5,678 bases of DNA from MGOM01 sp035455265 (GTDB lineage Bacteria; Chloroflexota; Anaerolineae; Anaerolineales; E44-bin32). Under the pieces are notes generated by a model, which was not told where the DNA came from, made no database searches, and saw nothing but the letters and a program-made list of their open reading frames with translations. The DNA lies in NCBI GenBank assembly GCA_035455265.1, contig DATIFK010000197.1, positions 1-5,678 of the forward strand. Reading direction: 5' to 3'. The position numbers and the translations under genes are program-made. This document shows positions 1 through 5,521 of the stretch, in pieces. The first letter of the stretch is position 1. Each line of letters starts with the position of its first letter.

Positions 1-110
1 CCGCCTTCCGGCGGGCGGTGTGGTGGTCGCTCGCGATCGTCCTCCTCGGCGAGCGTCGCGTACGCCGTGGCCACACCGTAGGTGAGGCGGCGCGATAGGA
101 CAGAGAGCAT
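1..110 (-). CDS. Unrecognised protein, N-terminal 36 residues only (runs off left edge)
   Basis: On the minus strand an ATG at 108-110 is preceded by GGAGG (115-119) with a 4-nt spacer, and the frame stays open to the window edge. The visible protein starts MLSVLSRRLTYGVATAYATL and then becomes charged and proline-rich (AEEDDRERPPHRPPEG). Third codon positions are mostly G or C, as in neighbouring genes. It lies 35 bp downstream of the small membrane-protein gene in the same direction, so it is probably the last visible member of the ubiD transcription unit. I do not recognise a family. The first 20 residues could be amphipathic or a weak membrane segment, but this is too short to decide. The start is supported by the ribosome binding site; the identity is unknown. 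Confidence 0.5.
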   Translation of the reverse strand, partial: MLSVLSRRLTYGVATAYATLAEEDDRERPPHRPPEG

Positions 111-145
111 TCGACCTCCGCTAGGGTTCGTCCTCGGCCGCGGGC

Positions 146-373
146 TCAAGCGTCCGGGCTGCTGGTCTTGGAGGCGATCCAGTAGACCAGCATCCAGCAC
201 GGCACGAAGTAAGGAAAGATTCCGTAGAGGGTGTCGCTGACCGAATGCGAGGCGCGGTCGACGGCCAGGAAGACCTGGAGGGAAAAGAGCGCACCCCCAA
301 CCAGGACGACGAATGCCGGCCAGGCAACCGGCCGGTAGATCCAACCCCAGGGCTTGAACCACACTCGACTCAC
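146..373 (-). CDS. Small two-helix membrane protein (75 aa), GTG start
   Basis: A 75-residue protein begins at GTG (371-373) and ends at TGA (146-148). The GTG follows a clear GGAGG with a 5-nt spacer, 49 bp after the ubiD stop. The frame is open further upstream, but that part only runs antisense-like through ubiD and lacks protein character, so the GTG is the real start. The N-terminus is aromatic (VSRVWFKPWGWIYRPVAW). A first hydrophobic segment spans about residues 18-38, then a short polar link with DRASHSVSD (39-47), then a second segment at about 49-67 ending WIASKT. I read it as two transmembrane helices with a conserved-looking polar loop. I have a vague sense of similar small proteins in other environmental bacteria, but no named family or function. 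Its position after ubiD suggests co-expression with quinone metabolism, which is inference only. Confidence 0.75.
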   Translation of the reverse strand: MSRVWFKPWGWIYRPVAWPAFVVLVGGALFSLQVFLAVDRASHSVSDTLYGIFPYFVPCWMLVYWIASKTSSPDA

Positions 374-378
374 AACGA

Positions 379-383
379 CCTCC
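379..383 (-). promoter_or_regulatory. Shine-Dalgarno fixing the GTG start of the small membrane protein
   Basis: Read on the minus strand this is GGAGG, 5 nt before the GTG at 371-373. It is the main argument for starting that gene at a GTG rather than far upstream inside ubiD. Confidence 0.7.
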
Positions 384-422
384 GTCGAACCGAAGGGGAC
401 TTGTCGATCGCGCCGAGCGTCG

Positions 423-1886
423 CTACAGACCCAATTCGTTCCACAGCCCTTCGATGCGCGCCCGCACTTCCGGATCCATCTCGATCCTCTCCGGCCAGCC
501 TCGGGCGGCGCCTTCCTCCGGAAGTTTGGCGGTGGCGTCAATGCCGATCTTCCCGCCGAAGGAATGCTGGACAGCGGCATGGTCCAGGTGATCGACGGGG
601 CCCTGCGTAGCGACCACATCGCGGACCCAGTCGGTGTTGCCCAGCGCCTGCCAGGCGGCCTGCCCCACATCCTGGACGTCGACCCATTCATCGAACACGA
701 CGATCGCCTTAGCGAGCATCATCAGGCCCAGTCCCCATAGGCCGTGGATCACCTTGCGGGCGTGGCCGGGGAAACGTTTGCGGATTGAGACCAGCACCAG
801 GTTGTGGAAGATCCCGTGCGCCGGCATGCACACGTCGACGATCTCGGGCAGGAACAAACGCATGAGCGGCAGGAACAGCCGCTCGGTGGCTTTCCCCATC
901 CAAACGTCTTCCATCGGCGGAACGCCGACGATGGTCGTGGGGTAAATGGGGTCGGACCGCCGGGTGACGGCCGTCAAGTGGAACACCGGGAAGGGTTCGA
1001 CCGGCGTGTAGTAGCCGGTGTGATCCCCAAATGGACCTTCCGGGAGATGTTCGTTCGGATCGATCCAGCCTTCGAGCACGATCTCGGCGTGCGCCGGGGC
1101 TTCCAAGGGCTGGCTGACGCAATCGACGAACTCGACCGGCCGGCCGCGGATCCATCCCGCCAGCAGGTACTCGTCGATGTCGGGCGGCAGCGGCGCCGAG
1201 GCGCACCACATCGAAGCTGGATCGCCGCCGAGGACGATGGCAGCTGGGATGGCCGGCTTCTTCTCCTGCCGCGCCCGGCGCTCATGCTCCGCGCCGCCCT
1301 TATGCCGTTGCCAGTGGACCAGCAGCCGCTGCGCGTCGATGACCTGGAGTCGATACAGCCCGACGTTGCGGACTCCCGTGACGGGGTCGCGGGTGATGAC
1401 CTGCGGAAGGGTGATGAAACGCCCGCCGTCCTTCGGCCAGCAGCGCAGGATGGGTAAACCTTCGAGAGTGGCCCCCTCGGTCTGGACGACCTCCTGGACG
1501 GGACCCCGGCGGGTCTTGGACGGTCCCAGGCCGATCGAACGCAGCGCGCCGACCAGTTCTTGGCCGCGGCTCAATGCGCCGGCCAGCCCCTCAGGAAGGC
1601 GAACGTCCAGCAACCCCGCCAACCGGCGGCCCAACTCGTCCACGTCCTCCACGCCCAACGCCCAGGCCATGCGTTGCCGCGAGCCAAACAGGTTGATCGC
1701 TACGGGAAGGGTCGAGCCTTCGACGTGTTCGAACAGCAGCGCGCGATTGCGCTCGTCCGGACCTTTGCTCACACGGTCGGTGATCTCAGTGATCTCGAGA
1801 TCCGGCGACACGCGGCGCGACACCCTGGCCAGCTGCCCGCGGCCGTCGAGGAGATCGAGGAACTCACGGAGATCCTGGAGAGGCAT
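423..1886 (-). CDS. ubiD: UbiD-family prenylated-FMN decarboxylase (quinone biosynthesis type)
   Basis: A 487-residue protein of normal UbiD length. UbiD enzymes use prenylated FMN, made by UbiX, to decarboxylate aromatic acids such as 4-hydroxy-3-polyprenylbenzoate in ubiquinone synthesis or the equivalent acid in menaquinone routes. Visible family signatures, numbered from MPLQDLREFL, are N174 and R179 in NVGLYRLQV, H195 in HWQRHKGG, E239 in DEYLLAG, and E283/D288 in PEGPFGDHTGYY. By spacing these match the metal/prFMN ligands (Asn, His, Glu) and the catalytic Glu-Arg-acid set of characterised members. The C-terminus (GGKIGIDATAK, then IEGLWNELGL) resembles true UbiD rather than distant phenolic-acid decarboxylases. 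The start at 1884-1886 is chosen because AAGGTGAGG lies just upstream and family members begin this way; an in-frame ATG at 1914-1916 would add ten residues partly encoded by an intergenic repeat. In an organism making menaquinone the role could be the MqnL-type step. No ubiX or prenyltransferase is visible here, so the exact substrate is not settled. Confidence 0.93.
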   Translation of the reverse strand: MPLQDLREFLDLLDGRGQLARVSRRVSPDLEITEITDRVSKGPDERNRALLFEHVEGSTLPVAINLFGSRQRMAWALGVEDVDELGRRLAGLLDVRLPEGLAGALSRGQELVGALRSIGLGPSKTRRGPVQEVVQTEGATLEGLPILRCWPKDGGRFITLPQVITRDPVTGVRNVGLYRLQVIDAQRLLVHWQRHKGGAEHERRARQEKKPAIPAAIVLGGDPASMWCASAPLPPDIDEYLLAGWIRGRPVEFVDCVSQPLEAPAHAEIVLEGWIDPNEHLPEGPFGDHTGYYTPVEPFPVFHLTAVTRRSDPIYPTTIVGVPPMEDVWMGKATERLFLPLMRLFLPEIVDVCMPAHGIFHNLVLVSIRKRFPGHARKVIHGLWGLGLMMLAKAIVVFDEWVDVQDVGQAAWQALGNTDWVRDVVATQGPVDHLDHAAVQHSFGGKIGIDATAKLPEEGAARGWPERIEMDPEVRARIEGLWNELGL

Positions 1887-1889
1887 GGT

Positions 1890-1898
1890 CCTCACCTT
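1890..1898 (-). promoter_or_regulatory. Shine-Dalgarno deciding the ubiD start
   Basis: The minus strand reads AAGGTGAGG followed by ACC and the ATG at 1884-1886. The AAGGTG part is 6 nt from the start codon. The alternative ATG at 1914-1916 lies inside the palindromic repeat and is preceded only by further repeat and core sequence, so the downstream ATG is preferred. Confidence 0.6.
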
Positions 1899-1903
1899 GT
1901 TTG

Positions 1904-2050
1904 AGTCGTCAGTCATCAGTCAAGAACAATGCAGGGATCTTTCGGCGAGCGAACAACCCGCCTTTTCCAGTTCGATGTCTCCGATCCCGCCTCTCGCACA
2001 GACCGCTTTCGACTGACGACTGATAACTGATAACTGACAACTGATTACTG
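1904..2050. repeat. Palindromic intergenic element with tandem AGTNRTC heptamer arms
   Basis: This fills most of the 158-bp gap between zwf and ubiD. The left arm on the plus strand is AGTCGTC, AGTCATC, AGTC (1904-1921). The right arm on the minus strand, read inward from 2049, is AGTAATC, AGTTGTC, AGTTATC, AGTTATC, AGTCGTC, AGTC (2049-2011). All seven full heptamers fit AGTNRTC. The perfect inner match AGTCGTCAGTC (1904-1914) pairs with 2011-2021. Inside are two further inverted pairs, GGGATC/GATCCC (1934-1939/1983-1988) and CGAAC/GTTCG (1950-1954/1970-1974). All three pairs are centred near 1962, so the whole element can fold as one long interrupted hairpin in DNA or RNA. It has no transposase and no convincing open frame, so it would be a non-autonomous or REP-like element. 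It is not a clean rho-independent terminator because no T-run follows the stem. Confidence 0.75.
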
Positions 2051-3505
2051 CTCTTCTTCCCCGCACCCCATGGTCCAGGCGTGGCCGTCGGACGCAAGCA
2101 TCGCCTCCGCGCTGGCGGGCCCCCACGATCCGACGGGGTAAGGTTCCAGCTTGGCGAGGTCCTGGTCCCATGCCTGGGTGATGGGATCGATCCAGGCCCA
2201 GGCGAGCTCGATGGAGTCGGCGCGGGTGTAGAGCGAAGGATCCCCGTTGAGGGCGTCGAGCAGCAGGCGCTCGTAGGCCTCGGGCAATGCGCCCGGTCCA
2301 AAGTCTTCGGCGAAATGGAACTCCATGTCCACCGTGCGCATGTCGCTGACGGTGTCCGGCACTTTGGCCTCGAAGCGCAGGTGAATGCCTTCGTCGGGCT
2401 GCAGGCAAAGGAACAGGGTGTTGGGCCGGATCTCGCCTCCCGGCGGCAGGGGGAACATCAGGTGTGGGACGGACTTGAACTGGATGGAGATTTGGGTCGT
2501 CTTCGCCGCCAGGCACTTTCCGGACCGCAGATAGAAAGGCACGCCCTGCCAGCGCCAGTTGTCGATGAACAGGCGCAGGGCGGCGTAGGTGGCGGTGGTC
2601 GAGTCCGGCGCCACCCCGGGCTCGCGGCGGTAGCCTTCGTACTGCCCGCGCACCGTGTGGCGGGCGACGTCCTCGCCGGTCAGCGGGCGCAGGGCGTTGA
2701 GCACCTTCACGCGTTCGTCGCGCATGGCGTCGGCGTGGAACGACGCCGGCGGCTCCATCGCCGCTATACACAACAGCTGCAGCACGTGGTTCTGGAAGAC
2801 GTCGCGCAGCACGCCGACCGAGTCGTAGAAAGGCCCGCGATGCTCGACCCCGACGGATTCGGCGACGGTGATGTCGACATGGTCGATGTAGTTGCGGTTC
2901 CAGACCGGCTCGAAGATGCTGTTGGCGAACCGGAAGACCAGGACGTTCTGAACCGTCTCCTTGCCGAGGTAGTGATCGATGCGGTAGATCTGGTCCTCGC
3001 GCAGGTGCTGGTGGAGCGCGTCGTTGAGGGCATGGGCCGAAGCCAGATCCCGGCCGAAGGGTTTCTCGACGATCACGCGCCGCCAGGCGGCGCTGTCATC
3101 GGTCAGGCCGACGGACGCCAGCGTGGCGACGACGTCGGCATAGGCCTGCGGGGGTACGGCCAGGTAGAACAGCAGATGGCCGAGCGAAGAGCCGTCGATG
3201 GTCTCGAGGCGGTGCCGCAAGGCCTCGATCGAGGATCGATCGGTCGTGTCGGCCTGGGCGTAGTAGAGGCTCGAGGCGAAGGCGGCCCAGGCCTCCGTCG
3301 ACGGAGCCTCCGCGGCGACCGCTTCGTGCATCGACTTGCGGAAACTCTCGTCGTCTCCCGGGGAGCGGGCGACGCCCATCAACCGAAAGCCCGCTGGGAG
3401 CCGCCCCTTTCCGTAGAGGCTGAACAGCGCCGGGACCAGCTTGCGGCGGGTCAGGTCGCCGGAGGCGCCGAAGATGACTAGGGTCGTGGGGAGATCCTGG
3501 GCCAT
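2045..3505 (-). CDS. zwf: Glucose-6-phosphate 1-dehydrogenase
   Basis: A 486-residue cytoplasmic enzyme that oxidises glucose 6-phosphate to 6-phosphogluconolactone with NADP+ (or NAD+), the first step of the oxidative pentose phosphate pathway. Length is normal and the protein looks intact. The N-terminal dinucleotide-binding motif is GASGDLTRRKL (13-23). EKPFG is at 147-151, and the substrate signature RIDHYLGKE is at 175-183. The catalytic histidine is H240 in FQNH. D177, H178 and H240 fall at the same numbers as the catalytic residues of the Leuconostoc enzyme. YLRSGK at 325-330 matches the usual sugar-phosphate/cofactor lysine segment. The start ATG (3503-3505) has only a weak GGCGGA next to it, while a TACAAT box lies about 10 nt upstream, suggesting a very short leader or leaderless transcript. 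The usual companions pgl and gnd are absent from the window. The last codon (CAG) and the TAA stop lie in the heptamer repeat, so the EEEQ terminus was probably altered by repeat insertion or expansion. Confidence 0.97.
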   Translation of the reverse strand: MAQDLPTTLVIFGASGDLTRRKLVPALFSLYGKGRLPAGFRLMGVARSPGDDESFRKSMHEAVAAEAPSTEAWAAFASSLYYAQADTTDRSSIEALRHRLETIDGSSLGHLLFYLAVPPQAYADVVATLASVGLTDDSAAWRRVIVEKPFGRDLASAHALNDALHQHLREDQIYRIDHYLGKETVQNVLVFRFANSIFEPVWNRNYIDHVDITVAESVGVEHRGPFYDSVGVLRDVFQNHVLQLLCIAAMEPPASFHADAMRDERVKVLNALRPLTGEDVARHTVRGQYEGYRREPGVAPDSTTATYAALRLFIDNWRWQGVPFYLRSGKCLAAKTTQISIQFKSVPHLMFPLPPGGEIRPNTLFLCLQPDEGIHLRFEAKVPDTVSDMRTVDMEFHFAEDFGPGALPEAYERLLLDALNGDPSLYTRADSIELAWAWIDPITQAWDQDLAKLEPYPVGSWGPASAEAMLASDGHAWTMGCGEEEQ

Positions 3506-3515
3506 TCCGCCGTGG

Positions 3516-3521
3516 ATTGTA
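3516..3521 (-). promoter_or_regulatory. Probable -10 box of zwf
   Basis: The minus strand reads TACAAT, one mismatch from TATAAT, with 10 nt between it and the zwf ATG. Transcription would begin about 4 nt before the start codon, so the mRNA would be nearly leaderless. I see no good -35 at 16-18 bp; the GC-rich sequence there matches TTGACA poorly. The call rests on the -10 alone and on its mirror-image partner at 3555-3560. Confidence 0.45.
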
Positions 3522-3554
3522 GCAGGGAGGCGGAACGGGGCCGAGGGGGTCTGT

Positions 3555-3560
3555 TACAAT
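3555..3560 (+). promoter_or_regulatory. Probable -10 box of the C39-like/TPR gene, giving a leaderless mRNA
   Basis: TACAAT is followed by 8 nt and then the GTG at 3569-3571, placing the expected transcription start at or within 1-2 nt of the start codon. There is no Shine-Dalgarno before this GTG, which fits leaderless translation. No clear -35 is visible. The box and its flank (CTGTTACAAT, 3551-3560) mirror ATTGTAGCAG (3516-3525) in nine of ten positions. Confidence 0.45.
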
Positions 3561-3568
3561 GCCGCGCC

Positions 3569-4792
3569 GTGCGCAGGCAAGTGCCGTGGTTCCTGCTGGG
3601 CGCCGCCCTGGCAGCGACAGCCGTCTTTCTCATCTACCAGATCCCCGCCGTCAAGAGCCGCCTGGAGTGGCGCCTCGACGCCGCGTCGGGGATTGTGCGC
3701 GGCTGGCTCCGCCCGGGCAACACCCTCCCGACACCGTCCGGGTCCGGCGGCACGGCGCAGCCGACGGTTGCTCCCAGGTCGCCAACCTCGCAAGCGCCAC
3801 AACCCACCTCAGCCACCGTCATCCCCACGCCGACCCCGCGTCCGGAGACGGTTTCGCTTCCGGCGCCGGCCTGGGAGAAACAGGACTGGAACAACTGCGG
3901 CCCGGCGACCCTGGCGCTGGCCCTGCGGATGTACGGCTGGAGCGGCGATCAGTTCGACATCTCGGACCTGTTGAAGCCCGACCGGGGCGACAAGAACGTC
4001 AACATCGAGGAACTGGTCTACTATGTCCGGACGCGCGCCGGCTGGCTCCAGGCCGACTATCGAGTCGGCGGGACCATCGCTCGCCTCAAGGACTTCCTCG
4101 CCGCCGGGTATCCCGTCATCGTCGAGAAGGGCTTCATCCTCGACCCCACCGATGGCGGAGGCGGGTGGGCCGGTCACTACCTCTTGCTGACGGGCTACGA
4201 CGACGTCCAGGGCGTCTTCATCACCCAGGACAGCAACAAAGGCGCCGACAAGCCGGTGAGCTACGCCGAGCTCGATGACGGCTGGCGGGCTTTCAACCGG
4301 GTCTACCTCTTCCTGTACGACCCGGCCGACCAGCCGCGCATCGACTCCTTGCTGGGAGACGACGCCGATCCTGACGCCAATCGGGACCATGCCATGGCGG
4401 CGGCTCAGGCGGAAATCGACCGCGACCCCAAGGACGCCTACGCGTGGTTCAACCTGGGCAGCAATCTGGTCTACTTCGAGCGCTACGGCGAAGCCGCCCA
4501 GGCGTTCGACACCGCCCGCGACATCGGCCTCCCCTGGCGTTTCTCGCGCTATCAGTTCGGCCCGTACATCGCCTACTTCCACCAGGGGCGCTTCCAGGAC
4601 ATCATCGATCTGGCCGACTACACCACCTTCCGGACCCAGAAGGCGGAAGAGTCCTACCTGTGGCGAGGTTGGGCGCGCTACCGCTTGGGGGAGCTGGTAC
4701 CGGCCATCGACGATTGGCGCCACGCGCTTCAGATCAACCCGAACTATCAGGACGCGGCCTACGCGCTCGAATTCGTGGGGGCAAGCCGATGA
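3569..4792 (+). CDS. Membrane-anchored C39-like cysteine peptidase domain protein with TPR repeats
   Basis: A 407-residue protein in four parts. Residues 1-30 are a signal anchor (RRQVPWFLLG, hydrophobic to about residue 23). Residues 50-100 are a Pro/Thr/Ser-rich linker (including PTPTPRP) typical of surface-exposed stalks. Residues 101-250 form a papain-fold C39-like domain with Q105 and C110 in KQDWNNCGPATLAL, H203 in GHYLLLTGYDD and D221 in ITQDSN, so the Gln-Cys-His-Asp set looks complete. Residues 275-403 carry at least two TPR-like helical pairs (about 289-322 and 360-395, the latter with the LQINPN ending common in TPRs). It probably acts outside the membrane on peptides or as a binding module; the substrate is unknown. 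The GTG at 3569 is chosen because the hydrophobic anchor follows directly and TACAAT lies 8 nt upstream. A GTG at 3512 would extend the frame back through the promoter spacer. No ABC exporter with a leader-peptidase domain is adjacent, so a bacteriocin-export role is not supported. Confidence 0.85.
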   Translation: MRRQVPWFLLGAALAATAVFLIYQIPAVKSRLEWRLDAASGIVRGWLRPGNTLPTPSGSGGTAQPTVAPRSPTSQAPQPTSATVIPTPTPRPETVSLPAPAWEKQDWNNCGPATLALALRMYGWSGDQFDISDLLKPDRGDKNVNIEELVYYVRTRAGWLQADYRVGGTIARLKDFLAAGYPVIVEKGFILDPTDGGGGWAGHYLLLTGYDDVQGVFITQDSNKGADKPVSYAELDDGWRAFNRVYLFLYDPADQPRIDSLLGDDADPDANRDHAMAAAQAEIDRDPKDAYAWFNLGSNLVYFERYGEAAQAFDTARDIGLPWRFSRYQFGPYIAYFHQGRFQDIIDLADYTTFRTQKAEESYLWRGWARYRLGELVPAIDDWRHALQINPNYQDAAYALEFVGASR

Positions 4793-4802
4793 GGGAGTCG
4801 CC

Positions 4803-4860
4803 AGTGGTGAGCGGTCAGTGGTCCGTCTTGGATCTTGTTGGCCACCGGCCACTGACCACT
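4803..4860. repeat. Short palindromic element with AGTGGTC heptamer arms
   Basis: It occupies the middle of the 102-bp gap between the C39-like gene and ferritin, starting 10 bp after the former's stop. The plus-strand arm is AGTGGTG, AGCGGTC, AGTGGTC (4803-4823). The minus-strand arm, read inward from 4860, is AGTGGTC, AGTGGCC, GGTGGCC (to 4840). The 22-nt arms agree at 17 positions and enclose a 14-nt loop (4825-4838). The arms are built on the same seven-base period as the element at 1904-2050, with G fixed at the variable fourth base. No T-run follows the stem on either strand, so an intrinsic terminator is unlikely, though the hairpin could affect mRNA stability. Confidence 0.7.
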
Positions 4861-4883
4861 CTTGGGACCAACGTCCGCGCTCA

Positions 4884-4889
4884 AGGAGG
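4884..4889 (+). promoter_or_regulatory. Strong Shine-Dalgarno of ferritin
   Basis: AGGAGG (within AAGGAGGA) is followed by a 5-nt spacer and the ATG at 4895-4897. It fixes the ferritin start at MLISEKL, which agrees with the family, and rules out an upstream in-frame ATG at 4862. It is the strongest ribosome binding site in the window, consistent with an abundant protein. Confidence 0.85.
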
Positions 4890-4894
4890 ATCTA

Positions 4895-5410
4895 ATGTTG
4901 ATCAGCGAGAAGCTCGCCAAGGCCATGAGCGACCAGGTCGGACGCGAGTTGGCCGCCGCGAATCAGTACACGGCCATCGCCGCCTACTTCGACGGTGACG
5001 GCCTGGCGGAGCTGGCGTCGTTCTTCTACCGACAATCCGACGAGGAACGCCTGCACGCCATGAAGTTCGTCCACTACATCGCTGACGCCGGGGCACGCGT
5101 CGTCATCCCGGCGGTGCCGGCGCCGCAGAGTGCCATCGACTCGGCCGAGGCGGCGGCGCAGATGTCGCTGGACTGGGAGCTCGAGGTCACCAAACAGATC
5201 AACGGCCTGATGGACATGGCCATTCAGGAGAAGGACCACATCGCCCATGCCTTCCTCGAGTGGTTCGTGAACGAGCAACTCGAGGAAGTGTCGACGATGC
5301 AGGAGCTGCTGTCGGTGGTCAGCCGGGCGGGGAAGGACGGCCTGCTCTTCGTCGAGCAGTACCTGGCGCGGCGCGGCGAGGCGAAGGCCGAGGCGCCGGC
5401 GGCGACGTAG
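4895..5410 (+). CDS. ftnA: Bacterial non-haem ferritin (FtnA type)
   Basis: A 171-residue cytoplasmic iron-storage protein, of normal ferritin length; the family forms 24-subunit shells that oxidise Fe(II) and store ferric mineral. The dinuclear ferroxidase ligands are all present: E18, E51, H54, E95, Q128 and E131, each one number above the E. coli FtnA residues. The third-site glutamates E50, E127 and E130 and the nearby tyrosine Y25 (in NQYTA) are also kept, which marks it as FtnA rather than bacterioferritin. Key segments are GRELAAANQY, SDEERLHAMKF, WELEVTKQINGL and FVNEQLEEVSTMQELL. The C-terminal tail (EAKAEAPAAT) is a low-complexity extension. I see no obvious Fur box in the short upstream gap, which is taken up by a palindromic repeat. 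The gene stands alone downstream of the C39-like gene and may be transcribed with it or from a promoter I cannot identify. Confidence 0.96.
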   Translation: MLISEKLAKAMSDQVGRELAAANQYTAIAAYFDGDGLAELASFFYRQSDEERLHAMKFVHYIADAGARVVIPAVPAPQSAIDSAEAAAQMSLDWELEVTKQINGLMDMAIQEKDHIAHAFLEWFVNEQLEEVSTMQELLSVVSRAGKDGLLFVEQYLARRGEAKAEAPAAT

Positions 5411-5467
5411 ACGAGGACGGATCCATCGGCTGCGGTCAGGGAATGCAATGCACCCGTCCGGAAGGAT

Positions 5468-5521
5468 CGCAGGGGCGGGCGGTGCAGCCGTCTCGGTGTG
5501 CCGGGGCGGCGTGCCCCTACG
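5468..5521. repeat. Inverted repeat between convergent ferritin and right-edge gene
   Basis: CGCAGGGGC (5468-5476) pairs with GCCCCTACG (5513-5521), eight of nine positions, around a GC-rich centre. The rest of the 106-bp gap (5411-5516) holds a small pair GGACGG/CCGTCC (5415-5420/5454-5459) and the odd-length palindrome TGCAATGCA (5444-5452). This looks like a REP-type intergenic sequence; GTAGGGGC-type ends are, from memory, common in such repeats. A bidirectional terminator role is possible from its position between convergent genes, but there are no T-runs. The heptamer of the other two elements is absent, so this is a different family. Confidence 0.5.

Noticed and set aside
1918..1923. 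TTGACT on the minus strand as a -35 for ubiD
   Set aside because: No -10-like hexamer lies 15-18 bp downstream; the match arises from the heptamer repeat.
1944..1966. GGCG...CGCC followed by TTTT on the plus strand, terminator-like
   Set aside because: Only a 4-bp stem with an 11-nt loop, and no plus-strand gene ends there.
804..2016. Plus-strand open frames opposite ubiD (804-1457, 1177-2016, 1560-1904)
   Set aside because: They overlap a well-supported UbiD gene, give Arg/Pro/Ser-rich products with no family resemblance, and one runs through the palindromic repeat.
3227..3241. Three GATC sites within 15 bp
   Set aside because: They lie in zwf coding sequence (codons for Ile, Asp, Arg and Ser) and need no regulatory explanation.
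2081..3481. Long open frame (466 codons) on the plus strand opposite zwf
   Set aside because: It is an antisense by-product of GC-rich codon use in zwf; its product lacks recognisable motifs while zwf has every catalytic signature.
3809..4852. Minus-strand open frame (347 codons) opposite the C39-like gene
   Set aside because: Shadow of the real gene; the sense product has a signal anchor, catalytic residues and TPR repeats, the antisense product has none.
4803..4860. Intrinsic terminator of the C39-like gene
   Set aside because: The stem is imperfect and no T-run follows on either strand; the heptamer arms fit a repeat element better.
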